Shown: positions 8,271-18,065, counted from the first letter of the stretch. The stretch: 64,000 nt of DNA from Pelosinus baikalensis (GCF_020819555.1 NZ_JAJHJB010000012.1:53865-117864), one strand, 5' to 3'. Notes: a model not told the origin generated them from the sequence alone. Program-made: numbers and translations.

Positions 8271-10019
8271 GTGAAAAAAACAATTTTACAGGAAATTCAG
8301 GATGTAGTTATTCAGTATGGAAATATGATCTCTCATGTGATTAAAGTGGATGTGGAGATTGTTGATAGTAATTTATTTCGTATTTCTGGTACAGGACAAT
8401 ACATTAACCAAATAAATGTTGATATGTCGAAAGAAGGCTTTGTTTATCAGCAAGTGCTGGCTACGGGTGAAACCCAATTAATTAAAGAACCTGGTGAACA
8501 TATATTTTGTAAGTTGTGTTCCAAACAGAACTGCTGTGATGAAAAAATGGAGTTATGTACTCCTATTAAATTAAATGATGAAATTATTGGGGTAATTGGA
8601 TTAATTTGTTTTGATGAAGAGCAAAAGCAAAGGTTATTAGATGATATAGATTTTTATCAACTATTCATACTGCAAATTGCAGGATTTATAGGAGCGAAAG
8701 CCTATGAGCATCGAGAGAACGAACGAAACCAAGTCATAACTAATTTATTACTGCAAGTGATTAATAATGTAGACAAAGGTGTACTGATCTTAAATCAATG
8801 TAATCAAATTATTCAAATTAATGAGAGTGCTTTAAAGCAATTGCAATTAACCTCATCTTGTATCTACGAAAAAGTTGTCATTGAGGCTACTGGTGATTCG
8901 ATGTTAGGGGTAGAGGAATATAAAATCATGATTGCAAACAAAAAGTTCTACTTAATGGGAAATTTATTAAGCGTATCTCCAGGTTTAGCAGTTTATGATA
9001 AAATTTTTATTTTTGACGAAATGAAAAGTGTAAAATCAGATATTTATGGCTTAACAAATGTATCTAAATTGGTTAGCTTAGATAATATTATTGGTGAAGC
9101 CGAAGTGATTAAACAACTAAAAAATAAAATACGCAAGGTAGCTGACTCTACATCTACAGTACTTGTTACAGGGCAGAGTGGTACAGGTAAAGAATTGATT
9201 GCTAGGGCCATTCATGCTACAAGTAATCGAAGTGATAAACCCTTCATTGCTGTAAACTGTGGAGCTATACCTGATACTTTATTAGAAAGTGAACTTTTTG
9301 GTTATATAAAAGGGGCTTTTACTGGAGCGGACCCACGTGGGAAAATTGGCAAGTTTGAACTTGCGAATAAAGGCGTTATTTTCTTAGATGAAGTGGGTGA
9401 TATGCCAATTTACTTACAAGTTAAATTGCTAAGGGTTTTACAAGAGCGAAAGCTAGTGCGAATTGGTTCTAATCAGTTAATATCATTTGATGTTCGGGTT
9501 ATAGCTGCCACAAATAAGGATTTGAAAGCTTTAATCAAAGAAAATAAGTTTCGTGAGGATTTATATTATAGGTTGAATGTGATTCCACTTGAAGCACCGG
9601 CTCTTGGGCAAAGAATAGAAGATATACCATTGGTTGTAGCTAGTACTATAGAAAAATACTGTGGTTTATTTCATAAGAAAGTACAGGCTATTGATCAGCA
9701 AACTATGAATATTCTAATTCATTATCCTTGGCCTGGTAATGTACGTGAGTTAGAAAATACTATTGAGTTTATGATTAACATGGCAGACGAATTAGGGACA
9801 TTAACTGAGGACACATTACCTCGCAATATTCGTGAATATAAAAATGATATAGGGCAGGCAGAGGGTGAAAGTATTCGGCTTTTGCGAGAAGTAGAACGAG
9901 AGCATATATTGAAGGCTGTTGCTTTTCATGGCAATACTACAAAAGGTAAGCAGGTAGCTGCAAAACAGTTAGGAATTGGAGTTGCTACCTTATATCGAAA
10001 ATTGAATGAGTTATTATAA
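8271..10019 (+). CDS. Sigma-54-dependent activator, YgeV-like
   Basis: A 582-residue bacterial enhancer-binding protein. The N-terminal region (1-150) is a sensor domain with a cysteine cluster C-x2-C-x4-CC-x6-C at residues 80-96. A PAS-like segment follows. The AAA+ domain begins near 285, with Walker A GQSGTGKE (about 301), the sigma-54 contact loop GAFTGA (about 350), and Walker B VIFLDEVGD. A Fis-type HTH ends the protein (GKQVAAKQLGIGVATLYRKL). Architecture and position match E. coli ygeV, which lies in the same purine gene cluster. GTG at 8271 is the start, after a G-rich ribosome site. It most likely acts on the -24/-12 promoter 630 bases downstream of its stop. The inducer is unknown. 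Confidence 0.88.
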   Translation: MKKTILQEIQDVVIQYGNMISHVIKVDVEIVDSNLFRISGTGQYINQINVDMSKEGFVYQQVLATGETQLIKEPGEHIFCKLCSKQNCCDEKMELCTPIKLNDEIIGVIGLICFDEEQKQRLLDDIDFYQLFILQIAGFIGAKAYEHRENERNQVITNLLLQVINNVDKGVLILNQCNQIIQINESALKQLQLTSSCIYEKVVIEATGDSMLGVEEYKIMIANKKFYLMGNLLSVSPGLAVYDKIFIFDEMKSVKSDIYGLTNVSKLVSLDNIIGEAEVIKQLKNKIRKVADSTSTVLVTGQSGTGKELIARAIHATSNRSDKPFIAVNCGAIPDTLLESELFGYIKGAFTGADPRGKIGKFELANKGVIFLDEVGDMPIYLQVKLLRVLQERKLVRIGSNQLISFDVRVIAATNKDLKALIKENKFREDLYYRLNVIPLEAPALGQRIEDIPLVVASTIEKYCGLFHKKVQAIDQQTMNILIHYPWPGNVRELENTIEFMINMADELGTLTEDTLPRNIREYKNDIGQAEGESIRLLREVEREHILKAVAFHGNTTKGKQVAAKQLGIGVATLYRKLNELL

Positions 10020-10045
10020 TTGGTATTTATTGAGGAGAAAGAAGA

Positions 10046-10309
10046 TGGTTAGCTATTGTCAATAAGGGAAAGGTGTTAGGGAGCCTTGCTTTGCCCTTAG
10101 CAGGGTTAATGGCAGACCAGGATATTCATATTGTTCATGATCAATTAGCCTCATTGCATAATATTGCCTATGAACTTGGCGTTAATGCTTGTTATGATCC
10201 CTTTATGACGTTGGCTTTTATGAGCTTGCCCGTGATACCAGCATTAAAATTGACCGATAAAGGGCTTGTTGATGTAAATAAGTTTGGCGTTTTAGAGGTG
10301 TCGGTTTAG
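10046..10309 (+). pseudogene. Adenine deaminase, C-terminal remnant
   Basis: About 85 codons remain that match the end of adenine deaminase: the segments GKVLGSLALPLAGLM, PFMTLAFMSLPVIP and LKLTDKGLVDV are in the right order and spacing. The family is normally near 570-600 residues, so most of the gene, including all metal ligands, is gone. Just upstream is a good ribosome site (GAGGAGAAAG) and an ATG at 10045 in another frame that stops after six codons. This could be the original start joined to the tail by a large internal deletion. A short peptide could still be made from GTG 10073, but function as a deaminase is excluded. Confidence 0.8.
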
Positions 10310-10361
10310 GAGTCAATGGTGTTTAGTTGGAATGAAGCTAATAGTGATATCGAAAATAAAA

Positions 10362-10376
10362 TTATCATAATGATAA
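10362..10376. promoter_or_regulatory. Palindromic activator site 1
   Basis: TTATCATAATGATAA is a perfect palindrome about an A centre. It lies about 290 bases upstream of the sigma-54 promoter and shares the TTATCA/TGATAA half-sites with two further copies downstream. Binding by the neighbouring activator is inferred. Confidence 0.55.
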
Positions 10377-10462
10377 TAAATTTTTAAAATTTAATTGATA
10401 TATACCTCTTGAGAGTTCTCATTAGAGGTTGGTGAGAGAATAAAAAAATGTAAAATGCGATA

Positions 10463-10495
10463 TTTATCATATTGATAAAAAATATCATATTGATA
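10463..10495. promoter_or_regulatory. Paired palindromic activator sites 2 and 3
   Basis: TTTATCATATTGATAAA (10463-10479) and TATCATATTGATA (10483-10495) are the same palindrome repeated with an 18-base period. They lie 155-190 bases upstream of the -24 element, a usual distance for enhancer-like sites bound by sigma-54 activators. Confidence 0.65.
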
Positions 10496-10649
10496 AAAAA
10501 ATCGGTAATTATCTTATATCATAGGAAAAGTTTTTGCTTTATATTGTCTGATTGGCTTTAGGTATTTACATGTACATTACTAAGTATCTAGCTGCTTCTT
10601 CCTATGCGTGCCTTAATATGAATAAGTATTTATGCTGTTATCTGAATTT

Positions 10650-10665
10650 TGGCATAGTTCTTGCA
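10650..10665 (+). promoter_or_regulatory. Sigma-54 (-24/-12) promoter
   Basis: TGGCATAGTTCTTGCA fits the consensus TGGCAC-N5-TTGCA at all but one base, with GG and GC exactly 12 bases apart. The first gene start is 44 bases downstream. The adjoining GAFTGA-type activator and palindromic upstream sites support it. It would drive the ten-gene run from the ammonia-lyase to the XdhC pair. Confidence 0.85.
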
Positions 10666-10708
10666 ATATGATACGTATGGGATAATCGTGGAAAAGGAGC
10701 AGAAGTAT

Positions 10709-11926
10709 ATGGAACAAAAAATAAAATGGGCTATGAATGATTTGTTGGGAAAAACAGCAAAGGTTTCTACTAATTTTTTGAGTCAGAAAGAAATAGAAAA
10801 AGTTAAAAAATTTCATGAGAGTTTTCCTGAATATAGTCGTACACCATTGCGTAATTTAAAGAATTTGGCTACTCATTTAGGAGTGGCTGGGGTATATGTA
10901 AAAGATGAATCGTATCGTTTTGGCTTAAATGCTTTTAAAGTACTGGGAGGATCCTTTGCCATAGCTAATTATCTAGCACAATGTCTGGGCAAAGATATTA
11001 GCCAATTAGATTATAAAAATTTAGTTTCGGATGAGACACGTAAGCAGCTAGGCGAAATTACTTTTGCTACGACAACTGACGGAAATCATGGGCGGGGGGT
11101 GGCTTGGACTGCGAGCCGATTGAAACAAAAGTCCGTAGTATACATGCCTAAAGGGTCTTCCATTACACGACTCAACAACATTAAGGCAGAGGGAGCAGTA
11201 GCATATATAACCGAATTAAATTATGACGACGCTGTGCGATTAACATCTGAAAATGCCCAAAAAAATGGCTGGGTAGTCGTCCAAGATACTGCATGGGAAG
11301 GATATGAGGAAATACCTGCTTGGATTATGCAGGGATATGGCACCATGGCTGCTGAGGCTTTGGAACAATTACAGGAAATGAAAGTTGACAAACCTACACA
11401 TATCTTTATTCAAGCCGGTGTTGGTTCGTTAGCAGGTGCTGTACAAGGATATTTCTCCTCTGTGTTTGGTGAAGAACGGCCGAAAACAATCATTGTTGAA
11501 TCTGATCAAGCGGATTGCTTATATCAGTCTATTCTAGCGAATGATGGTCAGCCTCATGCTGTTACAGGCGATCTTAATACGATTATGGCTGGCTTGGCTT
11601 GTGGTGAACCCAACACTATTAGTTGGAATGTTTTAAGAGATTATAGTGATAGCTTTGTTTCTTGTCCCGATTGGGTGGCAGCAAGAGGAATGCGTATTTT
11701 GGGAAGCCCAATAAAAGAAGATTTTCAAGTTATCTCAGGAGAATCAGGAGCGGTTACAGCTGGATTATTAGCTACAATCATGACCAATGAAAAGATGAAA
11801 GAGGTAAGAGCTAAGTTTGGTCTTAATGAAAACTCCAAAATACTCCTCTTTAGTACAGAAGGCGATACCGATCCTGAGAAGTACCGTGATATTGTGTGGG
11901 ATGGTAAATTTCCTGTAAATGAGTAA
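10709..11926 (+). CDS. dpaL: Diaminopropionate ammonia-lyase
   Basis: A 405-residue PLP enzyme of fold type II (E. coli YgeX). It splits 2,3-diaminopropionate into pyruvate and two ammonia. The PLP lysine lies in GLNAFKVLGG (about residue 77) and the phosphate-contacting loop is TTDGNHGRG (about 126). QAGVGSLAGAV is the glycine-rich PLP loop. ATG 10709 is chosen because AAGGAG precedes it; the longer frame would run into the promoter. It is the first gene after the sigma-54 promoter. In the inferred pathway it handles the last carbon-nitrogen skeleton left from the purine imidazole ring. Confidence 0.9.
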   Translation: MEQKIKWAMNDLLGKTAKVSTNFLSQKEIEKVKKFHESFPEYSRTPLRNLKNLATHLGVAGVYVKDESYRFGLNAFKVLGGSFAIANYLAQCLGKDISQLDYKNLVSDETRKQLGEITFATTTDGNHGRGVAWTASRLKQKSVVYMPKGSSITRLNNIKAEGAVAYITELNYDDAVRLTSENAQKNGWVVVQDTAWEGYEEIPAWIMQGYGTMAAEALEQLQEMKVDKPTHIFIQAGVGSLAGAVQGYFSSVFGEERPKTIIVESDQADCLYQSILANDGQPHAVTGDLNTIMAGLACGEPNTISWNVLRDYSDSFVSCPDWVAARGMRILGSPIKEDFQVISGESGAVTAGLLATIMTNEKMKEVRAKFGLNENSKILLFSTEGDTDPEKYRDIVWDGKFPVNE

Positions 11927-11952
11927 ATATAAAAGTAAGTGAGGGGATAGGC

Positions 11953-13281
11953 ATGTTGCTTGTTGGCAATGGCAAAGTGATAACGAGGGATACGTGTCAG
12001 CCGTATCTGGCTGATGGTTGTGTAGTAATTCAGGAAAATATGATTATTGAAGTTGGCTTGACTCAAAAGATGCGGCAGCAATATCCTGATGCTGAATTTA
12101 TGGATGCCAAAGGCAGAGTCATCATGCCTGGAATGATAAATACTCATATGCATTTATATAGTACCTTTGCGCGTGGCATGTCATCTAAAGATGCTCCACC
12201 ACAAAATTTTGTGGAAATTTTAGAGCGATTATGGTGGCGGATAGACAAGGCTTTGACATTAGAGGATATTTATTATAGTGCAATGGTTGTATTGATTGAT
12301 TGTATCAAAAATGGTACGACCACCATTTTCGATCATCATGCTAGTCCAGGGGCAGTGCGGCAGAGCTTATTTGAAATGGCAAGGGCCACTCAGGCTGCTG
12401 GCATACGGAGCTGTTTGTGCTATGAAGTATCGGACCGGGATGGTAAGCAAATTATGGAAGAAGGGATACAGGAAAATATCGAGTTTATCAATTATGCTGC
12501 TAGTCGGCAAGATGATTTGACAAGAGGTATGTTTGGTCTTCATGCCTCCATGACATTAAGTAATGAGACCCTTGCAAAGTGTTCTAAAGTAAATGATGAA
12601 TCAAAAATAGGTTTTCATGTTCATGTGGCTGAAGACGCTGCTGATCAAGTGAATTCAGTAAAGAAATATGGAAAACGAGTTGTAGAACGTTTGGCTGAGT
12701 TTGGGATGGTTGGGCCCAAATCCCTTGCTATACATTGCGTTCATATAGATGAACGTGAAATGGATATTTTACGGGTAAAAGGTGCCAATGTAGTTCATAA
12801 TCCTGAATCAAATATGGGAAATGCAGTGGGCTGTTCACCTGTTCTTACCTTAATGAAAAAGGGCATTACAGTTGGTTTGGGCACAGATGGTTACACCAGC
12901 GATATGTTTGAATCATTTAAAGTCGCCAATATCTTACATAAGCATAACCAAGGAAATCCTAGCGTAGCATGGGGGGAAATACCAACCATGGTATTTGAAA
13001 ATAATCCTACAATCAGCAACCAGTATTTTTCACATCCTATTGGCAAATTAGCTCCCGGTTGTTATGCCGATGTCATTATCGTAGATTATGATCCGCCCAC
13101 TGCCTTACATGAAAATAATGTTAATGGTCATATTTTATTTGGTATATCAGGCAGAGCGGTTGTTACAACGATTATCAATGGAAAGATCCTTATGCTTGAA
13201 AGAAAACTAGTGGATCTGGATGAGGTTGAGATCTGCAGTAAAGCACGGGAGCTAAGCTCTAAGTTATGGTCTAGATTATAA
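11953..13281 (+). CDS. ssnA: Putative aminohydrolase SsnA
   Basis: A 442-residue amidohydrolase-superfamily protein of the SsnA group, found next to selenium-dependent hydroxylase genes in many anaerobes. Metal ligands appear in NTHMHLYS (about residues 66-73), HVHVAED (about 225), AIHCVHID (about 260) and GLGTDGYTSD (about 313). The GMSSKDAPPQNFVEILERLW segment is typical of SsnA and distinguishes it from guanine deaminase. The reaction is not settled; hydrolysis of a purine-derived intermediate is inferred from context. AGTGAGGGGAT precedes the ATG and the gap to dpaL is 26 bases, so the two are cotranscribed. Confidence 0.88.
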   Translation: MLLVGNGKVITRDTCQPYLADGCVVIQENMIIEVGLTQKMRQQYPDAEFMDAKGRVIMPGMINTHMHLYSTFARGMSSKDAPPQNFVEILERLWWRIDKALTLEDIYYSAMVVLIDCIKNGTTTIFDHHASPGAVRQSLFEMARATQAAGIRSCLCYEVSDRDGKQIMEEGIQENIEFINYAASRQDDLTRGMFGLHASMTLSNETLAKCSKVNDESKIGFHVHVAEDAADQVNSVKKYGKRVVERLAEFGMVGPKSLAIHCVHIDEREMDILRVKGANVVHNPESNMGNAVGCSPVLTLMKKGITVGLGTDGYTSDMFESFKVANILHKHNQGNPSVAWGEIPTMVFENNPTISNQYFSHPIGKLAPGCYADVIIVDYDPPTALHENNVNGHILFGISGRAVVTTIINGKILMLERKLVDLDEVEICSKARELSSKLWSRL

Positions 13282-13347
13282 TGGCAGAAGTAATTATTGT
13301 ATTTTGCTATTAGCAGCGTTGGTGAAATAAATAATGGGGTGATTGAA

Positions 13348-14676
13348 ATGCCAGAAAACGTGTGTCATCCAGTAGATGAAAAATTGCCATTAGGGCAGAC
13401 CTTTGTCTATGGATTGCAACATGTCTTGGCGATGTACGCTGGGGCTGTTGCAGTTCCTTTGATTCTTGCTAATGCGCTTAAATTACCAAATGATGTACTT
13501 ATTTATCTTATTAATGCAGATCTATTTGTGGCAGGTATTACAACAATTATTCAGTGTATTGGGTTTGGCCAGATTGGCAGTAAACTTCCTTTGATGCAAG
13601 GTGTGACGTTTGCTGCGGTAACGCCCATGATTATTATCGGGCAGACTCATGGGTTAACTAGTATTTTCGGTTCAACCATTGCAGCAGGTATTATAACTTA
13701 TCTGCTTAGCCCATATTTTAGTAAACTTCTGCGTTTCTTTCCACAGGTTGTTACTGGAACTATCATTACCATCATTGGTATTTCTTTATTACCAGTTGCT
13801 GTGAACTGGTCGGCTGGAGGTAATCCTTCTGCTCCGAATTATGCAAATGGTACCTATATTTGTTTGGCTTTTGTGGTACTGTCATTTATTTTGCTATTAA
13901 ATCGTTATTGCAAGGGCTTTTTAAGTAATATTTCTGTACTCCTGGGATTGATTTTTGGTACGATCATTGCCATACCTCTAGGAATAACAGATTTATCAAA
14001 AATATCTCAAGCAAACTGGATTGGAATTACATCGCCCTTTGCTTTTGGGCTGCCTACCTTTGAATTTTCATCCATTTTAGCCATGACTGTAGTTATGCTT
14101 GTAGTAATGACAGAAACAACGGGTGATCTCATTGCTATCGCTGAAATTGTAAAAAAACCTCTCCAATCAAATGATTTAACTAAGGGACTTCGGACTGATG
14201 GTATTGGTACATTAATTGGCGGAATATTTAATTCTTTTCCTCATACTGCATTTGCCCAGAACGTTGGTCTTGTAAGTTTGACAGGCATTAAAAGTCGTTT
14301 TGTTGTTGCCTCTGGTGGACTTATATTGATTGTCTTGGGGCTTCTACCTAAGGCTGCAGCTCTTGTAGCTGCTATTCCTAGCCCTGTACTTGGTGGTGCT
14401 GGAATTGTCATGTTTGGTATGGTAGCTGCCAGTGGCATTAAGTCATTAGCAAAAGTAAATTATGAAGGGAATAAAAATTCTCTGATTGTGGCAGTGAGTG
14501 TGGGAGTGAGTATGATTCCATTGGCTGTTCCTAGCTTCTACCATACCTTGCCAGAGTGGGCAGGAATTGTTTTACATAGTGGTATTACGGGAGGTACCTT
14601 AGCTGCGATTCTATTAAATGCCTTCTTCAATGAGTTTGGTACAATTATAAAAAAACAGGAGTCTAGTGTTGCGTAA
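13348..14676 (+). CDS. Urate/xanthine permease, NCS2 family (UacT/PbuX-like)
   Basis: A 442-residue membrane protein with about 14 hydrophobic segments. The helix-1 motif QHVLAMYAGAVAVPLIL, ETTGDLIAIAEI and FPHTAFAQNVGLVSLTG are conserved in the xanthine/urate branch of NCS2; the ETTGD form is closer to urate carriers than to the ESIGD form of XanQ-type xanthine carriers. ATG 13348 follows GGGGTG; the longer TTG start lacks a ribosome site. It lies inside the sigma-54 operon, whereas the AzgA-type permease is in the other block, so the two import systems may serve different purines. Substrate is inferred. Confidence 0.87.
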   Translation: MPENVCHPVDEKLPLGQTFVYGLQHVLAMYAGAVAVPLILANALKLPNDVLIYLINADLFVAGITTIIQCIGFGQIGSKLPLMQGVTFAAVTPMIIIGQTHGLTSIFGSTIAAGIITYLLSPYFSKLLRFFPQVVTGTIITIIGISLLPVAVNWSAGGNPSAPNYANGTYICLAFVVLSFILLLNRYCKGFLSNISVLLGLIFGTIIAIPLGITDLSKISQANWIGITSPFAFGLPTFEFSSILAMTVVMLVVMTETTGDLIAIAEIVKKPLQSNDLTKGLRTDGIGTLIGGIFNSFPHTAFAQNVGLVSLTGIKSRFVVASGGLILIVLGLLPKAAALVAAIPSPVLGGAGIVMFGMVAASGIKSLAKVNYEGNKNSLIVAVSVGVSMIPLAVPSFYHTLPEWAGIVLHSGITGGTLAAILLNAFFNEFGTIIKKQESSVA

Positions 14677-14723
14677 GTAATGTTTTATTATCAAATTCAA
14701 ATGGATCAAGGAGGAAAATCTAC

Positions 14724-17700
14724 ATGTCTCACACCATGAAAGTTCAGCCTTTTGAAGTTATACTTACATGGATTTTAAAGGAGTTTGAGGAAAAACATTC
14801 TATCTTTGGGATACATCATTCGTTGTTCTACATTCCTTCAAAAGAGAATCCCTATGTCATTAAGAATATGTTTGGAAGTTATCTGGCAACTCCCATTGGT
14901 ACTGCAGCAGGTCCGCATACGCAATTGACTCAGAATATTATTTGTAGCTGGCTGTCCGGCGGACGGTTTATTGAGCTTAAGACAGTTCAGATTATGGATG
15001 AGTTAGAAATCTCTAGACCCTGTATTGATATGGAGGACGAGGGTTATAACGTCGAATGGTCTCAGGAATTGAAATTGGATCAATCTGCAAATGAATATAT
15101 AAAAGCTTGGGCATTGATTCATATTTTACACAACATGCTTGGTTTTACACATCTTCCTGTGGGAACTATCTTTAATATGAGTGTAGGTTATAATCTGGAA
15201 GGAATAAAAAGCCCAGCTATGACTCGCTTTATGAATCGTATGACAGACGCCTCAGAAGAAATTGCTCAGATTAAAGCTATTATTGAAGATCAGTTTCCGC
15301 AGTTCGCAGATCTTGAAATTCCTACTCAGCTTACCAATAATGTGACTCTTTCTACCATGCATGGCTGCCCTCCTGATGAAATTGGGAAAATTGCCTGTTA
15401 CTTAATGGAAGAGAGAAAAATGCATACCACCGTTAAACTGAATCCTACCCTTCTCGGTAAAGAAAGGTTAATGAGCATTATCCATGATGATTTAGGTTAT
15501 AAGGATATTGTCATTCCCGATGCCGTCTTTGCCCATGACTTGCAATATGAGCGTGCGTTAGAATTGATCAAAATGTTACAGAAGGTTGCTGCTGAGCAAA
15601 AATTAATATTTGGCATAAAATTGACCAATACATTAGCTATGAAAAATTACAAGGGTAATTTACCCGGTGATGAGATGTATATGTCAGGACGGGCGTTATA
15701 TCCTATTGCAATGAATCTATATGATAAAATTCTAAAAGAGTTTCATGGTGATCTACATGTTTCCTATTCTGCGGGAGCAGATGCTTTTAATTTGACAGAT
15801 ATTTTAGCTTCTGGTGCAAAAAGCGTAACGGTTGCTTCTGATCTACTGAAACCTGGCGGCTATTCTAGATTTGTCCAATATCTAGAAAACTTGAAAAATG
15901 AAATGGCAAAGCGTGGCGCGAGAAGTCTAGAGGAACTTGCTAGCAATAAAATGGTTAATTTAGAGAAAGCAGCTGCAGAGGCACTAATAAATAAACGTTA
16001 TAAAAAAAGTTATCATCCATATGATCTACCTAAAGTTGCATCTAATCTTGATATGTTTGATTGTGTAACAGCTCCCTGTATAGAACAGTGTGCAGTATGC
16101 CAAGATGTTCCCGAATATGCTTGGCTGATTGCAAATGGCGAATATGATAAGGCTCTGGAGGTAATTTTAGCTCGTAATCCTCTGCCAGCAATAAACGGGT
16201 ATATTTGTACTCATCTCTGTCAGACCCGCTGTACTCGGAATAACTATGATGAACCAGTAGCTATCAGAGCGTTGAAACGATTTGCTGTTGAAAAAGGCCA
16301 GGTTACAAGACTAACAAAAAATATGACCAATAAAAAGGCAGCAATCATTGGTGGGGGGCCTTCAGGGCTGGCAGCAGCAGCTTTCTTAGCATTAAATGGT
16401 ATTCAGGCTACTATTTATGAAGGAAAGGATAAAGCAGGCGGCATGCCGGCGATAGCTCCGGCTTTTAGGATCCCTCAGGATGTAGTACAAAAGGATATTG
16501 ATCGTATAACAGATATGGGGGTAAAAATAGTACTTTCTCATCCTGTTGCTACCCCTCCAGAGGAGTTGTTAAAAGATGGTTTTGATGCCGTTTATGTAGC
16601 TTGTGGTTTTGCGAAAGATGCTCGTTTGAACATTCCAGGAATGGAAGCAAAAGGTGTCTATTCTGCTCTTGAACTGCTAGAGCTCGTAGCCAAAGGTGAG
16701 AATCCGGATTTAGGTTCCAATGTTCTGGTAATTGGTGGTGGTAATACTGCCATGGATGCAGCTCGCACCGCTCAGCAAATTACAGGTAAACCAGTAACGG
16801 TTGTTTATCGGCGGACTAAAAAGGAAATGCCCGCTACGGATGAAGAGAAGCAAGAACTCTTTGAAGAAGGCAACTTATTAGAAGCACTTGCTACGCCAGT
16901 GCAAGTGCTTCTAAAAGATGGCCGGGTAGCGGCCCTGGAGTGCTTACGTAATCAGTTAGGTGAAGCCGATGCTGACGGTCGGAGAAATCCAGTAAGTATT
17001 CCAGGTAGTGAGTTTGTAATAAAAGCAGATTCTATTATTATCGCTATTGGACAAAGTCCGGATGTTACCTTTCTGAATGGTAGTTCCGTATTTCAACATA
17101 AAAACAGTACAATTGCTGTAGATGCTAAAACAGGCATGACAGATAAGACAGGGGTATATGCAGGTGGTGATGCTACTCGGGGACCAGCCATTGTGATTCA
17201 GGCTTGTGAGGATGGACGCCGAGCAGCGGAATCGATTTGCCAAGAGTTTGGTATTGTTTTTGAACAAGGGATTTGTCCTGGAACAATACTCTCTGAAGCA
17301 GAGATTTTAAAAGTAAAACAAGTTCGCGCCAGAAAAGAAGTCCAACTTAGACCTGATAGGCTTCCAGTGGCTGAGCGCATTGGTTTTAACCTTATTGAGC
17401 AAACCTTTACAGAAGAGGCTGCTCGTCAGGAAGCAGCTCGTTGTATGCAGTGTTCTACTTTCTGTGATAAGTGCGTTGAGGTATGTCCTAATCGGGCTAA
17501 TTATACCTACATTATTTCACCAATAAGAACAACCTTATCCACACTTGCTTGTCAGAATGGCACACTGATGGTGGTAGGGAAAGAAAGTTATAATATTAAT
17601 CAGCATCGCCAGATTATCCATCTTGATGATTTTTGTAATGAGTGTGGCAATTGTGCTTCCTTTTGTGTTCATAATGGGAAGCCATATGTCGATAAGCCAA

Positions 17701-18002
17701 GGTTATTTCTCAGAGAAAATGATTTTAAACAAGAGAAAGATAATGCGTTTTACATCCAAGGAAATACCATTTATAGACGGGCGGACAGCATAGAGTCGAA
17801 GCTTTCTGTAGAGAAAGATGGAGTAATATTTGAAAATCCATTCATTACGATTCAATTATCTCCTGATTTTGCAATCAAGGAGATGGCATTGAAGAAAGAC
17901 TTTACAGAGATACTTTCCTTGCGAGAAGCAGTTCAGATGGCGCTCATTTTCCAAGGTATTACCACTTCGTTGCCATTTCTATCCTCTAATTCTGCTACAT
18001 AA
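14724..18002 (+). CDS. ygfK: YgfK-type iron-sulfur flavoprotein oxidoreductase
   Basis: A 1092-residue multidomain protein. Residues about 50-400 resemble dihydropyrimidine/dihydroorotate dehydrogenase-type barrels. From about 450 comes a GltD-like module with four-Cys segment CIEQCAVCQDVPEYA, an FAD site GGGPSGLAAAAFLALNG (about 540) and an NAD(P) site VIGGGNTAMDAA (about 668). Two cysteine clusters follow: CMQCSTFCDKCVEVCP (about 906-921) and CNECGNCASFC (about 971-981). Databases often call it a putative selenate reductase subunit, but its place here with urate-cluster genes points to electron transfer in anaerobic purine or urate breakdown. AAGGAGG precedes the ATG. The E. coli homologue is slightly shorter. 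Confidence 0.88.
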   Translation: MSHTMKVQPFEVILTWILKEFEEKHSIFGIHHSLFYIPSKENPYVIKNMFGSYLATPIGTAAGPHTQLTQNIICSWLSGGRFIELKTVQIMDELEISRPCIDMEDEGYNVEWSQELKLDQSANEYIKAWALIHILHNMLGFTHLPVGTIFNMSVGYNLEGIKSPAMTRFMNRMTDASEEIAQIKAIIEDQFPQFADLEIPTQLTNNVTLSTMHGCPPDEIGKIACYLMEERKMHTTVKLNPTLLGKERLMSIIHDDLGYKDIVIPDAVFAHDLQYERALELIKMLQKVAAEQKLIFGIKLTNTLAMKNYKGNLPGDEMYMSGRALYPIAMNLYDKILKEFHGDLHVSYSAGADAFNLTDILASGAKSVTVASDLLKPGGYSRFVQYLENLKNEMAKRGARSLEELASNKMVNLEKAAAEALINKRYKKSYHPYDLPKVASNLDMFDCVTAPCIEQCAVCQDVPEYAWLIANGEYDKALEVILARNPLPAINGYICTHLCQTRCTRNNYDEPVAIRALKRFAVEKGQVTRLTKNMTNKKAAIIGGGPSGLAAAAFLALNGIQATIYEGKDKAGGMPAIAPAFRIPQDVVQKDIDRITDMGVKIVLSHPVATPPEELLKDGFDAVYVACGFAKDARLNIPGMEAKGVYSALELLELVAKGENPDLGSNVLVIGGGNTAMDAARTAQQITGKPVTVVYRRTKKEMPATDEEKQELFEEGNLLEALATPVQVLLKDGRVAALECLRNQLGEADADGRRNPVSIPGSEFVIKADSIIIAIGQSPDVTFLNGSSVFQHKNSTIAVDAKTGMTDKTGVYAGGDATRGPAIVIQACEDGRRAAESICQEFGIVFEQGICPGTILSEAEILKVKQVRARKEVQLRPDRLPVAERIGFNLIEQTFTEEAARQEAARCMQCSTFCDKCVEVCPNRANYTYIISPIRTTLSTLACQNGTLMVVGKESYNINQHRQIIHLDDFCNECGNCASFCVHNGKPYVDKPRLFLRENDFKQEKDNAFYIQGNTIYRRADSIESKLSVEKDGVIFENPFITIQLSPDFAIKEMALKKDFTEILSLREAVQMALIFQGITTSLPFLSSNSAT

Positions 18003-18065
18003 AGAATTAAGGATAGCAAAAATAGTGATACATATTATAAAAATAGTTAGAGAGGGGCTGACATT

